The notes: generated by a model not told the origin, from the sequence alone. 64,000 bases of DNA from Lichenicola sp964236105 (GCA_964236105.1 CAXSBC010000011.1:1-64000), one strand, 5' to 3'; shown: positions 44,722 to 52,905, numbered from the stretch's first letter. Translations and numbers: made by a program.

Positions 44722-45921
44722 TCAGTCGCCGAGCCAGGCATCGAAGCGCGCCTTGATCGCTTCCAGATGCGCCACCCAGAACGCCTCGTCCTGGCGCAGG
44801 GCGTCACGACGATGCTGCGGCGCGGCAGGACCGTCTGCGGGCGGCGCCTGGTCGGGCGACGCCGTGCCCTGCACCACGCCGGCGCCGGAATACAGGCCGG
44901 TGAAGGCGGCCTGGCGTACGGGATCGTCCATGAAATCGAGGAGCTGCCGGACATGCGCCGAACGGTCGGCCGCTTCCTGGCCGCCAGAGCCGCTGCCGCC
45001 CGGATCGCCGATCGGCTGCGGTCGTCCCGGCACCGCCCAGCTCAGCATCATGCTGAGGCTCTGCCGCCACTGGATGCCGAAGTCGCGATGACCGATCAGG
45101 TCGGCTGAGGCGACCTCGCCGTCCGGCGCGCTGGTCATCAGCACGGCGCCGGATCCGATCGCATGCGCCGCCTGTGCCGGCATGTCCCACCAGACGATGT
45201 AGGGCTTGAGCTGGTCCAGCTTGCGGAAGGCACGGTCCAGCCCGTCCGGCGTCCCGAGGGTCCGGTAGATGTCGTTCGGCGCGACGCCGTCGGCAAGCAG
45301 CGCGATCTCCAGCGTGCCGCGCGGATCGCGCGCGAGCCCGCGCTTGCCGGGCCGGCGGGCGACATCCCAGAAGTCCGACCAGGTGGGCGCCGTATCGATC
45401 CGGCTCTCGTCCCAGGCCAGCACGAGAGTCGTCCGCAGCGCCTCGTGCCCGCACCGGCTGGCCGCGTCGGGATCCTCCGGCCGGCTTGCCCCCGCCGCCG
45501 CGGCCATGTCCAGCGGCAGCAGCAGCCCCTGCCGACAGGCGATGCGGACGGAGATGTCGTCCATGAGGATCAGGTCGCGATCGCCAGGATCGACACCCGC
45601 GCGGGCACGGCTCTGCAGCATCGCCAGCGTCCCGTCCCAGCTTCCGGCATGGATGGCGATCCGCGTCGCGGCGGTGAACGGGCCGAAGAACAGCTTCTGC
45701 TGCGCCTCCTGCAGCGCGCCTCCCAGCGTGACGACCACGATCGGGCGGCCTGGCGGGTCCTTCGGATGCTCGACCGCGCCGCGGGACGGGACCGCGGCCG
45801 CCGATGCCAGCCAGAACCCGCCGCAGAGCAGGCTCCGCGCCGTCCACGCGCCCGGGACCGCTCGGGACCGCGCCGTGAGCGGGCGTGACGGACGGACGGC
45901 GGCATCTCGGCGCATCGTCAT
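44722..45921 (-). CDS. Extracellular solute-binding protein (polyamine/iron-type)
   Basis: A 399-residue predicted periplasmic protein. After a basic N-terminus a hydrophobic stretch (ARSLLCGGFWLASAAAV) serves as signal. The mature protein resembles PotD/AfuA-type binding proteins: IVVVTLGGALQEAQQKLFFGPF, then LILMDDISVRIACRQGLLLPLD and PTWSDFWDVARRPGKRGL. Ligand unknown. It belongs to a cassette with a degenerate ATPase and a short permease. Start chosen at the ATG before MRRDAAV. Confidence 0.75.
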   Translation of the reverse strand: MTMRRDAAVRPSRPLTARSRAVPGAWTARSLLCGGFWLASAAAVPSRGAVEHPKDPPGRPIVVVTLGGALQEAQQKLFFGPFTAATRIAIHAGSWDGTLAMLQSRARAGVDPGDRDLILMDDISVRIACRQGLLLPLDMAAAAGASRPEDPDAASRCGHEALRTTLVLAWDESRIDTAPTWSDFWDVARRPGKRGLARDPRGTLEIALLADGVAPNDIYRTLGTPDGLDRAFRKLDQLKPYIVWWDMPAQAAHAIGSGAVLMTSAPDGEVASADLIGHRDFGIQWRQSLSMMLSWAVPGRPQPIGDPGGSGSGGQEAADRSAHVRQLLDFMDDPVRQAAFTGLYSGAGVVQGTASPDQAPPADGPAAPQHRRDALRQDEAFWVAHLEAIKARFDAWLGD

Positions 45922-46020
45922 GACGACAAGGCCGGCGCCACCTTCTGGAAAGGCGATGTCACGCTGGGATCTGTCTCGGCACGGGCTCGGTGATGACGAC
46001 CGGCTTATCGGTGGATGAGT

Positions 46021-46043
46021 GTCCCCGGCAAGGGCGCCGGGAC
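46021..46043. terminator. Hairpin between the ABC ATPase-like and binding-protein genes
   Basis: GTCCCCGGC and GCCGGGAC pair with one bulged C around AAGGGC, inside the 202-base gap after the ATPase-like stop. No T-run follows. It could separate the two transcripts. Confidence 0.35.
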
Positions 46044-46123
46044 GAGAGCCATACAACCTAGAGCAAGAAGCCTCGGGCTGGAACAGCCGCCTGGACGACG
46101 TCTTGCACGCTGCATCAGTCGGG

Positions 46124-47257
46124 CTAGTCCGCAGGCACTCCGAACACGCGCGCCTGATGCGGCTGCCAGGCCAGCAGCGCCGGCCGGTCCGGTCGCAGCT
46201 CGCTGGCCAGGGCCGCCGGCGGCCGGCGCACCAGCAGCTCGCTGCCGTCGGGGAGGCGGAAACGCAGGCGCAGGTGGTCGCCGAGATGAACCGCCTCGGC
46301 CAGGACGGCCGGCAGGGCGTTCGTGCCCGCCTCGAGGCCGGGCCGGCTGACGAAGGCGGTGGCGATGCGGTCGGGCCGGATGCAGAGGATGCAGGGATCG
46401 CCCTCCTGCAGCCCGTCGCCGGGTTCGGCCTCCATCTCGTGTCCGCAGCTCAGGCGCACGGTGGCGATCTCGTCGTCGAGGCGGACGATGCGGCCGGTCA
46501 GCTGGTTGGCATCGCCCAGCCGGTGCGCGACCGTCGGGTCGGCCGGACGATCGAGCAGCGTCGGCACCGTGGCCACCTGGTGCAGCCGGCCGCCCTCCAG
46601 CACGCCGACCTCGTCGCCCAGCAGCATGGCCTCGTCGCGGTCGCTGGTGGTCAGCAGCACCGTCAGGCCGCGCGCCCGCACCAGCCGGCGCAACAGGCGC
46701 TGCAGCGCCTGGCGCGGCGACGGCTCCAGGCCCGCGAACGGATCGTCCAGCAGCATCACCGGCGGACCCAGCGCCAGCGTGCGGGCGATGACGGCGCGGA
46801 TGCGGGCCGCCTCGTCCAGGCCGGCGGGCCGACGCCCGGCCAGCGCCTCGAGCCCGAGCAGCGCCACGGTCTCGTCGACACGGCGATCCCGTTCGCCGGA
46901 GGGCATCGCGTTCACCCGCAGCGGGAAGGCGATGTTGCCTCGCACGCTGAGGTGCGGGAACAGGGGATCGCGCGCGGAAACGATGCCGAACCGCCGCGCG
47001 GCGGCAGACGACGCGCCGATGGGGACGCCGTCGAGCAGGATCCGCCCGGAGGTGGTCCCGTCATGTCCGGCGATAACGTCGAGCAGCAGGCCGCCGCCGG
47101 ACTGCCGATCGCCGAGCAGCGCCAGGCAGCGTCCGGCCGGCAGCTGGAACGAGATCTCGCGCAGCAGCCCGCCGACCCGTCCGGGCTGCAGGGCGCTGAT
47201 CGTCTCGATCGTCAGTCGCGGTCGCGTGCTGTTCGCCATCCGGTTCGTTCGCCCCAT
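46124..47257 (-). CDS. Degenerate ABC transporter ATP-binding protein (PotA-like, catalytic motifs lost)
   Basis: A 377-residue protein with the full length and domain order of a PotA/FbpC-type ATPase, including a C-terminal TOBE-like part (from about residue 250). Every catalytic motif is altered: Walker A reads GDRQSGGG with the Lys and Ser/Thr replaced by Gly55 and Gly56; the Q-loop Gln is Arg96; the signature LSGGQ is LDEAA (147-151); the Walker B Glu is Asp172; the H-loop His is Ser205. It is unlikely to hydrolyse ATP. The frame is intact, so it is either a recently inactivated gene or a non-catalytic protein. Confidence 0.8.
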   Translation of the reverse strand: MGRTNRMANSTRPRLTIETISALQPGRVGGLLREISFQLPAGRCLALLGDRQSGGGLLLDVIAGHDGTTSGRILLDGVPIGASSAAARRFGIVSARDPLFPHLSVRGNIAFPLRVNAMPSGERDRRVDETVALLGLEALAGRRPAGLDEAARIRAVIARTLALGPPVMLLDDPFAGLEPSPRQALQRLLRRLVRARGLTVLLTTSDRDEAMLLGDEVGVLEGGRLHQVATVPTLLDRPADPTVAHRLGDANQLTGRIVRLDDEIATVRLSCGHEMEAEPGDGLQEGDPCILCIRPDRIATAFVSRPGLEAGTNALPAVLAEAVHLGDHLRLRFRLPDGSELLVRRPPAALASELRPDRPALLAWQPHQARVFGVPAD

Positions 47258-47282
47258 GCAACTTGATCGGCAAGACCACGTT
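47258..47282 (+). promoter_or_regulatory. Candidate EcfG-type general-stress promoter
   Basis: GCAAC, 16 bases, CGTT resembles the alphaproteobacterial EcfG consensus GGAAC-N16/17-CGTT with one mismatch in the -35. It ends 29 bases before the start of the YqjD/ElaB-like gene, a plausible general-stress target. Confidence 0.4.
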
Positions 47283-47311
47283 CGTCAGGCCTGTCAGACG
47301 AGGATGCGGTC

Positions 47312-47593
47312 ATGGGTTTCACCAGGAAGGTCACGGACAAGGTGAAGGATGTCGCCGATGATACCCAAGACCAGATCCAGACCCTGCGGGCCCAGGTCGA
47401 GCAGCTCATCAGCCAGCGTGTCACTCCGGCCCTGACGGATGTCGCCGACAAGGCCGACACGGCGGTGAAGAGCGCCCGTGACGTGACCGTCGCCCAGGTG
47501 GATACCGTATCCACCCAGGTCCGCAACCAGCCGATCATCGCCATCGGCATCGCGGCCGCGGTCGGCTACCTGATCGGGCGCATCGCGCGATGA
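47312..47593 (+). CDS. YqjD/ElaB-like (DUF883) membrane-anchored protein
   Basis: A 93-residue protein: a long charged helical N-terminus (KVTDKVKDVADDTQDQIQTL) and a C-terminal hydrophobic anchor (IIAIGIAAAVGYLIGRI) ending in a short basic tail. E. coli YqjD and ElaB are stationary-phase proteins that tether ribosomes to the inner membrane. A GAGG site precedes the ATG. It is followed after 10 bases by a second membrane gene, the yqjD-yqjE-like arrangement. Confidence 0.8.
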   Translation: MGFTRKVTDKVKDVADDTQDQIQTLRAQVEQLISQRVTPALTDVADKADTAVKSARDVTVAQVDTVSTQVRNQPIIAIGIAAAVGYLIGRIAR

Positions 47594-47603
47594 GGGCAGG
47601 GTC

Positions 47604-48044
47604 ATGAGAACCGTCGAGCTCGCCAGGGTCGCAGCCGCCGCGGAAGCGCTGCGGCTGAAGCGTCAGGCGCTCCGCTTCGGCCGGCAAGGCGCCTTCCTCG
47701 CCGCCGCAGCGGTGTTCGGGCTGTTCGCGCTCGCCTTCGTCCATGTCGTGCTGTGGACGCTGTTCGACGGGCCGGCGAACACCGGCAAGGTCTGGGCGTC
47801 GGTGATCGTGCTGGCCTTCGACGTGGTCGTGGCGGGCATCCTGCTCCTGCTCGGACGCGGCACCGTGCCGGACCCGCTTGAAGTCGAGGCGCGGATCACG
47901 CGCGACCGCTCGCTTTCGGAGCTGAAAAGCGCGCTGACCCTGACCGCGGCGACGAGCGTCGTCGTCGGGCCTGCCGGCCGGTTCGCCGGACGGACGACCT
48001 GGTCTGCGCTGCGCAGGCTGCTGCCCGGACGTCGCCGCCGATAG
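47604..48044 (+). CDS. Phage-holin-like small membrane protein
   Basis: A 146-residue protein with two hydrophobic helices (residues 31-51 and 63-83), basic at both ends. It resembles YqjE/holin-superfamily III proteins that accompany YqjD-type genes. It is not part of a prophage here. The gene ends 9 bases before the convergent fliJ stop. Confidence 0.7.
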   Translation: MRTVELARVAAAAEALRLKRQALRFGRQGAFLAAAAVFGLFALAFVHVVLWTLFDGPANTGKVWASVIVLAFDVVVAGILLLLGRGTVPDPLEVEARITRDRSLSELKSALTLTAATSVVVGPAGRFAGRTTWSALRRLLPGRRRR

Positions 48045-48053
48045 TCCGGAGCG

Positions 48054-48494
48054 TCAGCGCAAGGGCGGCGGCTGGTCCGTCGCCCGACGGCTGCCGGCCT
48101 CGTCCAGGATGCGCTGCTCGCGGCGGCCTTCCTCCAGCATCCGCTCCGTCTGGCGTTCCTCGATCAGGCACTCGACCGAGCGAACGCCCGCGCGTGCGAG
48201 AGCCAGCATGGCGCGGGCGCAATCGAGGGCCGCGGTGGCATCCCGCTGGGCGTCGTGAGCCCGCTTGAGGTTCCGCCGTCCGACCGGCAGCCAGCGCGCG
48301 AAGACCTCGACCGCATCGTCTCCGCCGGCAAGACTGGTCGCCACCTGCATCTCCTGCGCGAGCGCACTGGCGGCCGCCTCCGCGCCCAGCGAGGTCTCCT
48401 GCTCCAGTTGGTAAGCGTCGGCGACGGCCTTCTGCGCCTCGTCCAGGGCGGATTGTCGCACGCGCAGCATGGTACGGAGCGGATCGCGGCTCAT
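48054..48494 (-). CDS. fliJ: Flagellar protein FliJ
   Basis: A 146-residue, nearly all-helical coiled-coil protein. It opens RDPLRTMLRVRQSALDEAQ, typical of FliJ, and is encoded directly after fliI with a four-base overlap. FliJ links FliI-FliH to the export gate FlhA and promotes substrate loading in the flagellar type III system. Confidence 0.83.
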   Translation of the reverse strand: MSRDPLRTMLRVRQSALDEAQKAVADAYQLEQETSLGAEAAASALAQEMQVATSLAGGDDAVEVFARWLPVGRRNLKRAHDAQRDATAALDCARAMLALARAGVRSVECLIEERQTERMLEEGRREQRILDEAGSRRATDQPPPLR

Positions 48495-49870
48495 CGGACG
48501 GTTCCCATCGGGGTCATGGCCTGGGCCAGGGCGGCAAAGCTGTCCTCGATCGAGGTGCTGTCGTTGCGGGTCTGGCGCAGCACGGCCTCGATCCTGGGCG
48601 CCAGCGCCACCGCTTCATCCACCGCCGGGTCGGTGCCGGCCTTGTAGGCGCCGAGCCGGACCATGTCCGCCATGTCGGCATGCAGGGCGAGCAGCGAGCG
48701 GGCGCGAAGCATCAGGGCGTTCTCCGTGGGGCTGTTGCAGCCGGGCACCGACCGGGACAGTGAGCGCAGCACGTCCACGGCAGGATAGCGTCCGGCCTCG
48801 CCGATCCGGCGATCCATGACCACGTGCCCGTCCAGGATGCCCCGGACGGCGTCTGCGACCGGCTCGTTGTGGTCGTCGCCCTCGACCAGGACCGTGAACA
48901 GCGCCGTGATCTGGCCCGCCGGCCGGTCGACCAGCATCGGCCCTGGACCGGCGCGTTCGAGCATGCGCGGAAGCTCGGCGAACACGCTGGGCGGGTAGCC
49001 GCGCGTCGCCGGCGGCTCGCCCGCCGACAGGCCGATCTCGCGCAGCGCCAGGCAGAAACGGGTCACGCTGTCCATCAGCAGCAGCACCGACTTGCCTTCG
49101 TCGCGGAAATACTCGGCGACCGCCATCGCCGCGTAGGCCGCCTCGCGTCGCATCAAGGGCGGCGTGTCCGATGTCGCGATCACCACGACCGACCGGGCCA
49201 GGCCCGCCTCCCCCAGATCGTCTTCCAGGAACTCCCGCACCTCGCGCCCGCGTTCTCCGACCAGGGAGATGACCGCGACGTCGCAGTCGGTGTGACGCGC
49301 CAGCATCGAGAGCAGGGTGGACTTGCCGACGCCCGAGCCTGCGAACAGGCCGAGGCGCTGTCCGGTGCGGCAGGTCGTGAAGCTGTTGAGCACGCGCACG
49401 CCCAGATCGAGGCGCGGCCCGAGGCGGGCGCGGCCGGTGGCGTCGGGAGGGGCGGCCCGCACCGGCCGCGGCCTGCTGCCGCAGGGCAGCGGACCCTTGC
49501 CGTCGAGCGGACGTCCGAGCGGGTCGATCACCCGGCCGAGCCACCGGTCGGAGACGGCCAGGCTGCCGCCCCGGGCGGCGTCGCTGCCGCCGATATCGAG
49601 TTCGGCGGCGCTGCCCGGGCCCAGCCCGTCGAGCGGTCCATAGACCATCGCGCTGGCCCGGCCGTTGCGGAAACCGACGATCTCGGCCGGCACGGGCTTT
49701 TCGCCACGCGGATGCAGCATGATCCGGTCGCCGACGGCGACGTGGCCGTCGAGCCCGGCCAGCTCGACCGCCAGACCGGACACACCCGCGACGCGGCCAC
49801 GGATGCGTGCGGACGGCAGCGATGCCAGGCCATCGCGAACCGCCTCCAGTCTGCGCGTCAGATCGGTCAT
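48491..49870 (-). CDS. fliI: Flagellum-specific ATPase FliI
   Basis: A 459-residue F1-beta-like ATPase of the flagellar export apparatus. The Walker A motif AGSGVGKST spans 167-175, and the following VISLVGERGREVREF and LLLMDSVTRFCLALREI are family signatures. Length is normal. The 177 bases between its start and the divergent ctrA contain an unusually AT-rich TTAA cluster. Confidence 0.95.
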   Translation of the reverse strand: MTDLTRRLEAVRDGLASLPSARIRGRVAGVSGLAVELAGLDGHVAVGDRIMLHPRGEKPVPAEIVGFRNGRASAMVYGPLDGLGPGSAAELDIGGSDAARGGSLAVSDRWLGRVIDPLGRPLDGKGPLPCGSRPRPVRAAPPDATGRARLGPRLDLGVRVLNSFTTCRTGQRLGLFAGSGVGKSTLLSMLARHTDCDVAVISLVGERGREVREFLEDDLGEAGLARSVVVIATSDTPPLMRREAAYAAMAVAEYFRDEGKSVLLLMDSVTRFCLALREIGLSAGEPPATRGYPPSVFAELPRMLERAGPGPMLVDRPAGQITALFTVLVEGDDHNEPVADAVRGILDGHVVMDRRIGEAGRYPAVDVLRSLSRSVPGCNSPTENALMLRARSLLALHADMADMVRLGAYKAGTDPAVDEAVALAPRIEAVLRQTRNDSTSIEDSFAALAQAMTPMGTVR

Positions 49871-49935
49871 GCCGAAAGCCTCCAGACCGCACGTCGCATC
49901 CCGGGGACGGTGGTCAAGGTCATTTCAGCACAGGA

Positions 49936-50022
49936 TCATTAACGAGACGTGCAGACGCCGGTTAATTTCGGTAAGCGATCGATTAACGCTTGCGGCATGA
50001 CACGCATAGGTAGTATTAATTT
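49936..50022. promoter_or_regulatory. TTAA cluster between fliI and ctrA (candidate CtrA half-sites)
   Basis: TTAA occurs at 49939, 49962, 49983 and 50016 within 81 bases, in a genome where the tetramer is rare. The first and third read TTAAC, the CtrA half-site. The N7 spacing of a full CtrA box is not met by any pair, so these are half-sites at best. No GANTC methylation site is seen in the gap. Confidence 0.45.
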
Positions 50023-50047
50023 CTCAGCAAAACCTGGAGTAGAAATC

Positions 50048-50788
50048 ATGAGAGTTCTTCTTGTCGAGGGCGACGTCGTAGCCGCGCAGGGCCTGACCCG
50101 CATCCTGCAGAACGCCGGCTTCACGGTCGATCATACCGATCTCGGCGAGGAAGCGCTCGAGATGCTGCGTCACTACGACTATGATCTCGCCGTGCTGGAG
50201 CTCTCCCTGCCGGACATGGACGGCAGCGATCTGATTCGTCGCATGCGTCATGCCCGCCACCCGGTTCCCGCCCTGGTGCTGTCCGCGACCACTCAGGCAG
50301 CCGCCCGGATCCGGGCGTTCGCCGCCGGCGCCGACGACGTCGTCAGCAAGCCGTTCGACCAGAGTGAGCTGGTGGCCCGCATCCAGGCCATCCTGCGTCG
50401 CAGCAAGGGCTACGCCGCGCCTGTGGTGCAGATCGCCAATCTGGAGCTCAACCTCGACAGCCACGAGGTGACCGTGGAGGGCCGGGTGGTGCATCTGACC
50501 GGCAAGGAATATTCGATCCTGGAGCTGCTGGTGCTGCGCAAGGGCATCGTGCTGACCAAGGATGCGTTCCTGAACCATCTCTATGGCGGCATGGACGAGC
50601 CGGAGATGAAGATCATCGACGTCTTCATCTGCAAGCTGCGCAAGAAGCTCCAGCTGGCCGGCGCGGGCAACCTGATCGGGACCATCTGGGGCCGCGGCTA
50701 CATGCTGCGCGACGATGCGATGCCTGTCGCCGAGCCCGTTCCGGCGGCCTACGTCGCGCAACCCTGCGCCATCCTGTCCGCCGCCTGA
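50048..50788 (+). CDS. ctrA: CtrA-family response regulator with Glu at the phosphorylation position
   Basis: A 246-residue OmpR-type regulator. The DNA-binding half is almost the Caulobacter CtrA sequence (HLTGKEYSILELL, FLNHLYGGMDEPE, KIIDVFICKLRKKL, WGRGY). In the receiver the phospho-acceptor Asp51 is Glu51 (VLELSLPDMDG), and one acidic-pocket Asp is Gly8 (VEGD); Ser79 and Lys101 are kept. D51E is the classic laboratory phosphomimetic of CtrA. The protein ends in Ala-Ala, like the ClpXP degron of Caulobacter CtrA. It may be constitutively active, or a paralogue of a canonical ctrA elsewhere. ATG chosen after GGAG. Confidence 0.92.
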   Translation: MRVLLVEGDVVAAQGLTRILQNAGFTVDHTDLGEEALEMLRHYDYDLAVLELSLPDMDGSDLIRRMRHARHPVPALVLSATTQAAARIRAFAAGADDVVSKPFDQSELVARIQAILRRSKGYAAPVVQIANLELNLDSHEVTVEGRVVHLTGKEYSILELLVLRKGIVLTKDAFLNHLYGGMDEPEMKIIDVFICKLRKKLQLAGAGNLIGTIWGRGYMLRDDAMPVAEPVPAAYVAQPCAILSAA

Positions 50789-50830
50789 AGGGATGCGCGG
50801 CGATCGTCGCTAATTTGTGGTGAAAATGCG

Positions 50831-50850
50831 GCGTCTCACTTGTGAGACGC
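50831..50850. terminator. Palindrome downstream of ctrA
   Basis: GCGTCTCAC-TT-GTGAGACGC, a perfect 9-bp inverted repeat with a two-base centre, 43 bases after the ctrA stop. It could terminate ctrA or serve as a protein-binding site, since the loop is very short. The rest of the 210-base gap up to nadK shows nothing else. Confidence 0.45.
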
Positions 50851-50998
50851 CCAACTCCGTTTCATAGTGCGTCCAGCTGATGCCAACGCGTGCCCCTGTT
50901 GCCGTCGGCCAAGCTGACCGACGCGGTTGCGGCGTTTCTTTCGCCTCACCGCGCCGGTCACGCTGTCGGCTGCTCACGTTGGTTGCCGGGACCGCCGT

Positions 50999-51820
50999 TC
51001 AGACGGTGAACTGTTCGACGATGATTCGTTCGGACAGGCTCTGATCCGGATCGAACAGCACGATCGTCCTCAGGCTGCGGTCCTCGCTGACGGCGACGGA
51101 CAGGACGTCTCGCACCTCGGTGAAGTCGGCGACGGCGGCGACCGGCCGCTTCTCGCCATCCAGAATGGTGAACTCGACATCGGCCGAGCTGGGCAGCAAG
51201 GCGCCGCGCCAGCGTCGCGGCCGGAACGCGCTGATCGGCGTCAGCGGCAGCAGATCCGCCGAGAGCGGGACGATCGGTCCGTGCGCCGACAGGTTGTAGG
51301 CGGTCGACCCCGCCGGGGTCGCGACCAGGACCCCGTCGCAGACCAGCTCGGGCAGCCGGACGCGTCCATCGACCCTGATCTGGATCTTCGCCGCCTGGCG
51401 CGTCTGCCGGAACAGGAAGACGTCGTTGAGGGCCAGCGCCTCCTCGACCAGCCCGGACTGCGTCACCACGTGCATCCGCAGCGGGTGGAGCACCGCCGCC
51501 TGGGTCCGCACCAGCCGGCCCGGCAGGTCCTCCTCGACCAGCGGGTTCATCAGGAAGCCGACCGAGCCGCAATTGATGCCGTAGACCGGCGTGTTGTTCA
51601 GCAGCACCGCGTGCAGGGTCTCGAGCATGAAACCGTCGCCGCCGAGGCAGACGACGACCTCGGCATCCGCGACCGGCACGTTGCCGTAGAGGCTGGCGAA
51701 ACGCTGCAGGCTCTGCTGCGACAAGGCGTTCGACGCGGCGACGAACGCCAGGCGGGTCAGCACCGTGCCAGGTGACCAGAACGATGTCCTCGGCTCGTCG
51801 GCCCTGGCAGCCTCGCTCAC
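50999..51820 (-). CDS. nadK: NAD kinase
   Basis: A 273-residue enzyme that phosphorylates NAD to NADP. The GGDG motif is at about 60-63 (CLGGDGFMLETLH), followed by GINCGSVGFLMN and, later, ELVCDGVLVATPAGSTAYNLSAHGP (split). The GTG start overlaps the nitrilase stop by three bases. Probably transcribed with the nitrilase-family gene. Confidence 0.93.
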   Translation of the reverse strand: MSEAARADEPRTSFWSPGTVLTRLAFVAASNALSQQSLQRFASLYGNVPVADAEVVVCLGGDGFMLETLHAVLLNNTPVYGINCGSVGFLMNPLVEEDLPGRLVRTQAAVLHPLRMHVVTQSGLVEEALALNDVFLFRQTRQAAKIQIRVDGRVRLPELVCDGVLVATPAGSTAYNLSAHGPIVPLSADLLPLTPISAFRPRRWRGALLPSSADVEFTILDGEKRPVAAVADFTEVRDVLSVAVSEDRSLRTIVLFDPDQSLSERIIVEQFTV

Positions 51821-52665
51821 ACCAGCCGCCGATGATCCATCACCGGCATGTCGGCGCGGATCCGGCGCGTCTGCTCGCGGTCCAGACGCGCGGTGGCCCA
51901 GCCCGGACCGGAAGAGGCTCGCGCCACGACGGTGCCCCACGGATCGACCACCATGGAATGACCGTAGGTGAAGTTGGTGCGGCCAGCCCCGTCCCGATGC
52001 GGCCCGACCGTGGCGGCGGCGGCAAACCAGCACTGCGTCTCGATCGCGCGCGCGCGCAGCAGCGTCTCCCAGTGCGCGGCCCCGGTCTCGGCGGTGAACG
52101 CGGCCGGCAGCAGGACGAGTTCGGCGCCGTCATGACGCAGACGGTGAAACAGCTCGCCGAACCGCAGGTCGTAGCAGATCGCGAGCCCTGCGCGGAGATC
52201 GCCGGACGGTCCTGCGATGCACGCGGTCGCGATCGTGCGGCCCGGCCGATAGGTGTCGCTTTCCCGGTAGCCGACGCCGCCCGGCGTGGTGATGTCGAAC
52301 AGATGGATCTTGCTGTAGCGGCTCAGCAGGTCCCCCTCCGGTCCGAACAGCAGGCTGGTGTTCAACAGCCGGTCGCCATCGCGCTCACCGATCGAGCCGC
52401 CATGCACGTGGATCCGGTTGGCGCGGGCCACCTGCCTGAGGAACTCGAACGCCTCCCCCCCGGCGGCGTTGGAGCCGGCCTCCGGAACACTCTCCGCATT
52501 CTCGAACTTCGTCGCCTGGTCGCCGCCGAGACAGGTCCAGACTTCCGGCAGCACGATCAGGTCCGGGCGATCGCTGGCGATGCAGTCTTCAATCAGCCGA
52601 CCCGCCTGCTGGATGTTCTCCGCCTTGACGCTGCCGGGAGACATCTGGATGACGCTGATGCGCAT
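51817..52665 (-). CDS. Carbon-nitrogen hydrolase, Nit1/deaminated-glutathione amidase-like
   Basis: A 282-residue nitrilase-superfamily amidase with the catalytic triad Glu41 (LPEVW), Lys119 (YSKIHLFD) and Cys164 (AICYDLRF). The sequence around KIHLFDI and the Cys region resembles the Nit1/NitB branch that hydrolyses deaminated glutathione, a metabolite repair activity. The ATG at 52665 is chosen over a TTG two codons upstream. Confidence 0.88.
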   Translation of the reverse strand: MRISVIQMSPGSVKAENIQQAGRLIEDCIASDRPDLIVLPEVWTCLGGDQATKFENAESVPEAGSNAAGGEAFEFLRQVARANRIHVHGGSIGERDGDRLLNTSLLFGPEGDLLSRYSKIHLFDITTPGGVGYRESDTYRPGRTIATACIAGPSGDLRAGLAICYDLRFGELFHRLRHDGAELVLLPAAFTAETGAAHWETLLRARAIETQCWFAAAATVGPHRDGAGRTNFTYGHSMVVDPWGTVVARASSGPGWATARLDREQTRRIRADMPVMDHRRLV

Positions 52666-52698
52666 GCCCAACCCACCTGGTTCCGCGGAGCCGACCGC

Positions 52699-52857
52699 TC
52701 AGCGACGTCCGGTGTCGGACGGATCCGGAATCAGCTTCAGGAGATCGTCGGGAACCGGCTCGTCAAGGGTCTCGTCGTATAGACGCTGCAGACGGGTCTG
52801 CAGCCAGGTGTCGAATGAGGCATTCGTCGCCGGCACGTCGTCGCTCCTTCGGCTCAT
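52699..52857 (-). CDS. nepR: NepR-like anti-sigma factor
   Basis: A 52-residue protein with the NepR core: a helix DTWLQTRLQRLYDETLDEPVP (split), then DDLLKLIPD. NepR sequesters EcfG, the general-stress sigma factor of alphaproteobacteria, until phosphorylated PhyR displaces it. Neither ecfG nor phyR is adjacent, and the neighbours are flhG and a nitrilase gene. An inverted repeat TTGCA-N7-TGCAA (52906-52922) lies upstream. Start set at MSRRSDD (52857); longer forms are possible. Confidence 0.7.
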   Translation of the reverse strand: MSRRSDDVPATNASFDTWLQTRLQRLYDETLDEPVPDDLLKLIPDPSDTGRR

Positions 52858-52905
52858 GGTGCTTACCCCTGCCATGCACCTTGATCGCAGGATACCGGGC
52901 AATGG

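Noticed and set aside
47604..48044. Holin-like gene as evidence of prophage
   Set aside because: It pairs with a YqjD-like gene and no phage genes are nearby; this is a chromosomal yqjDE-type arrangement.
49962..49974. TTAA followed by GTAA upstream of ctrA as a full CtrA box
   Set aside because: The spacing between the tetramers is 5, not 7 bases, so it is kept only as half-sites.
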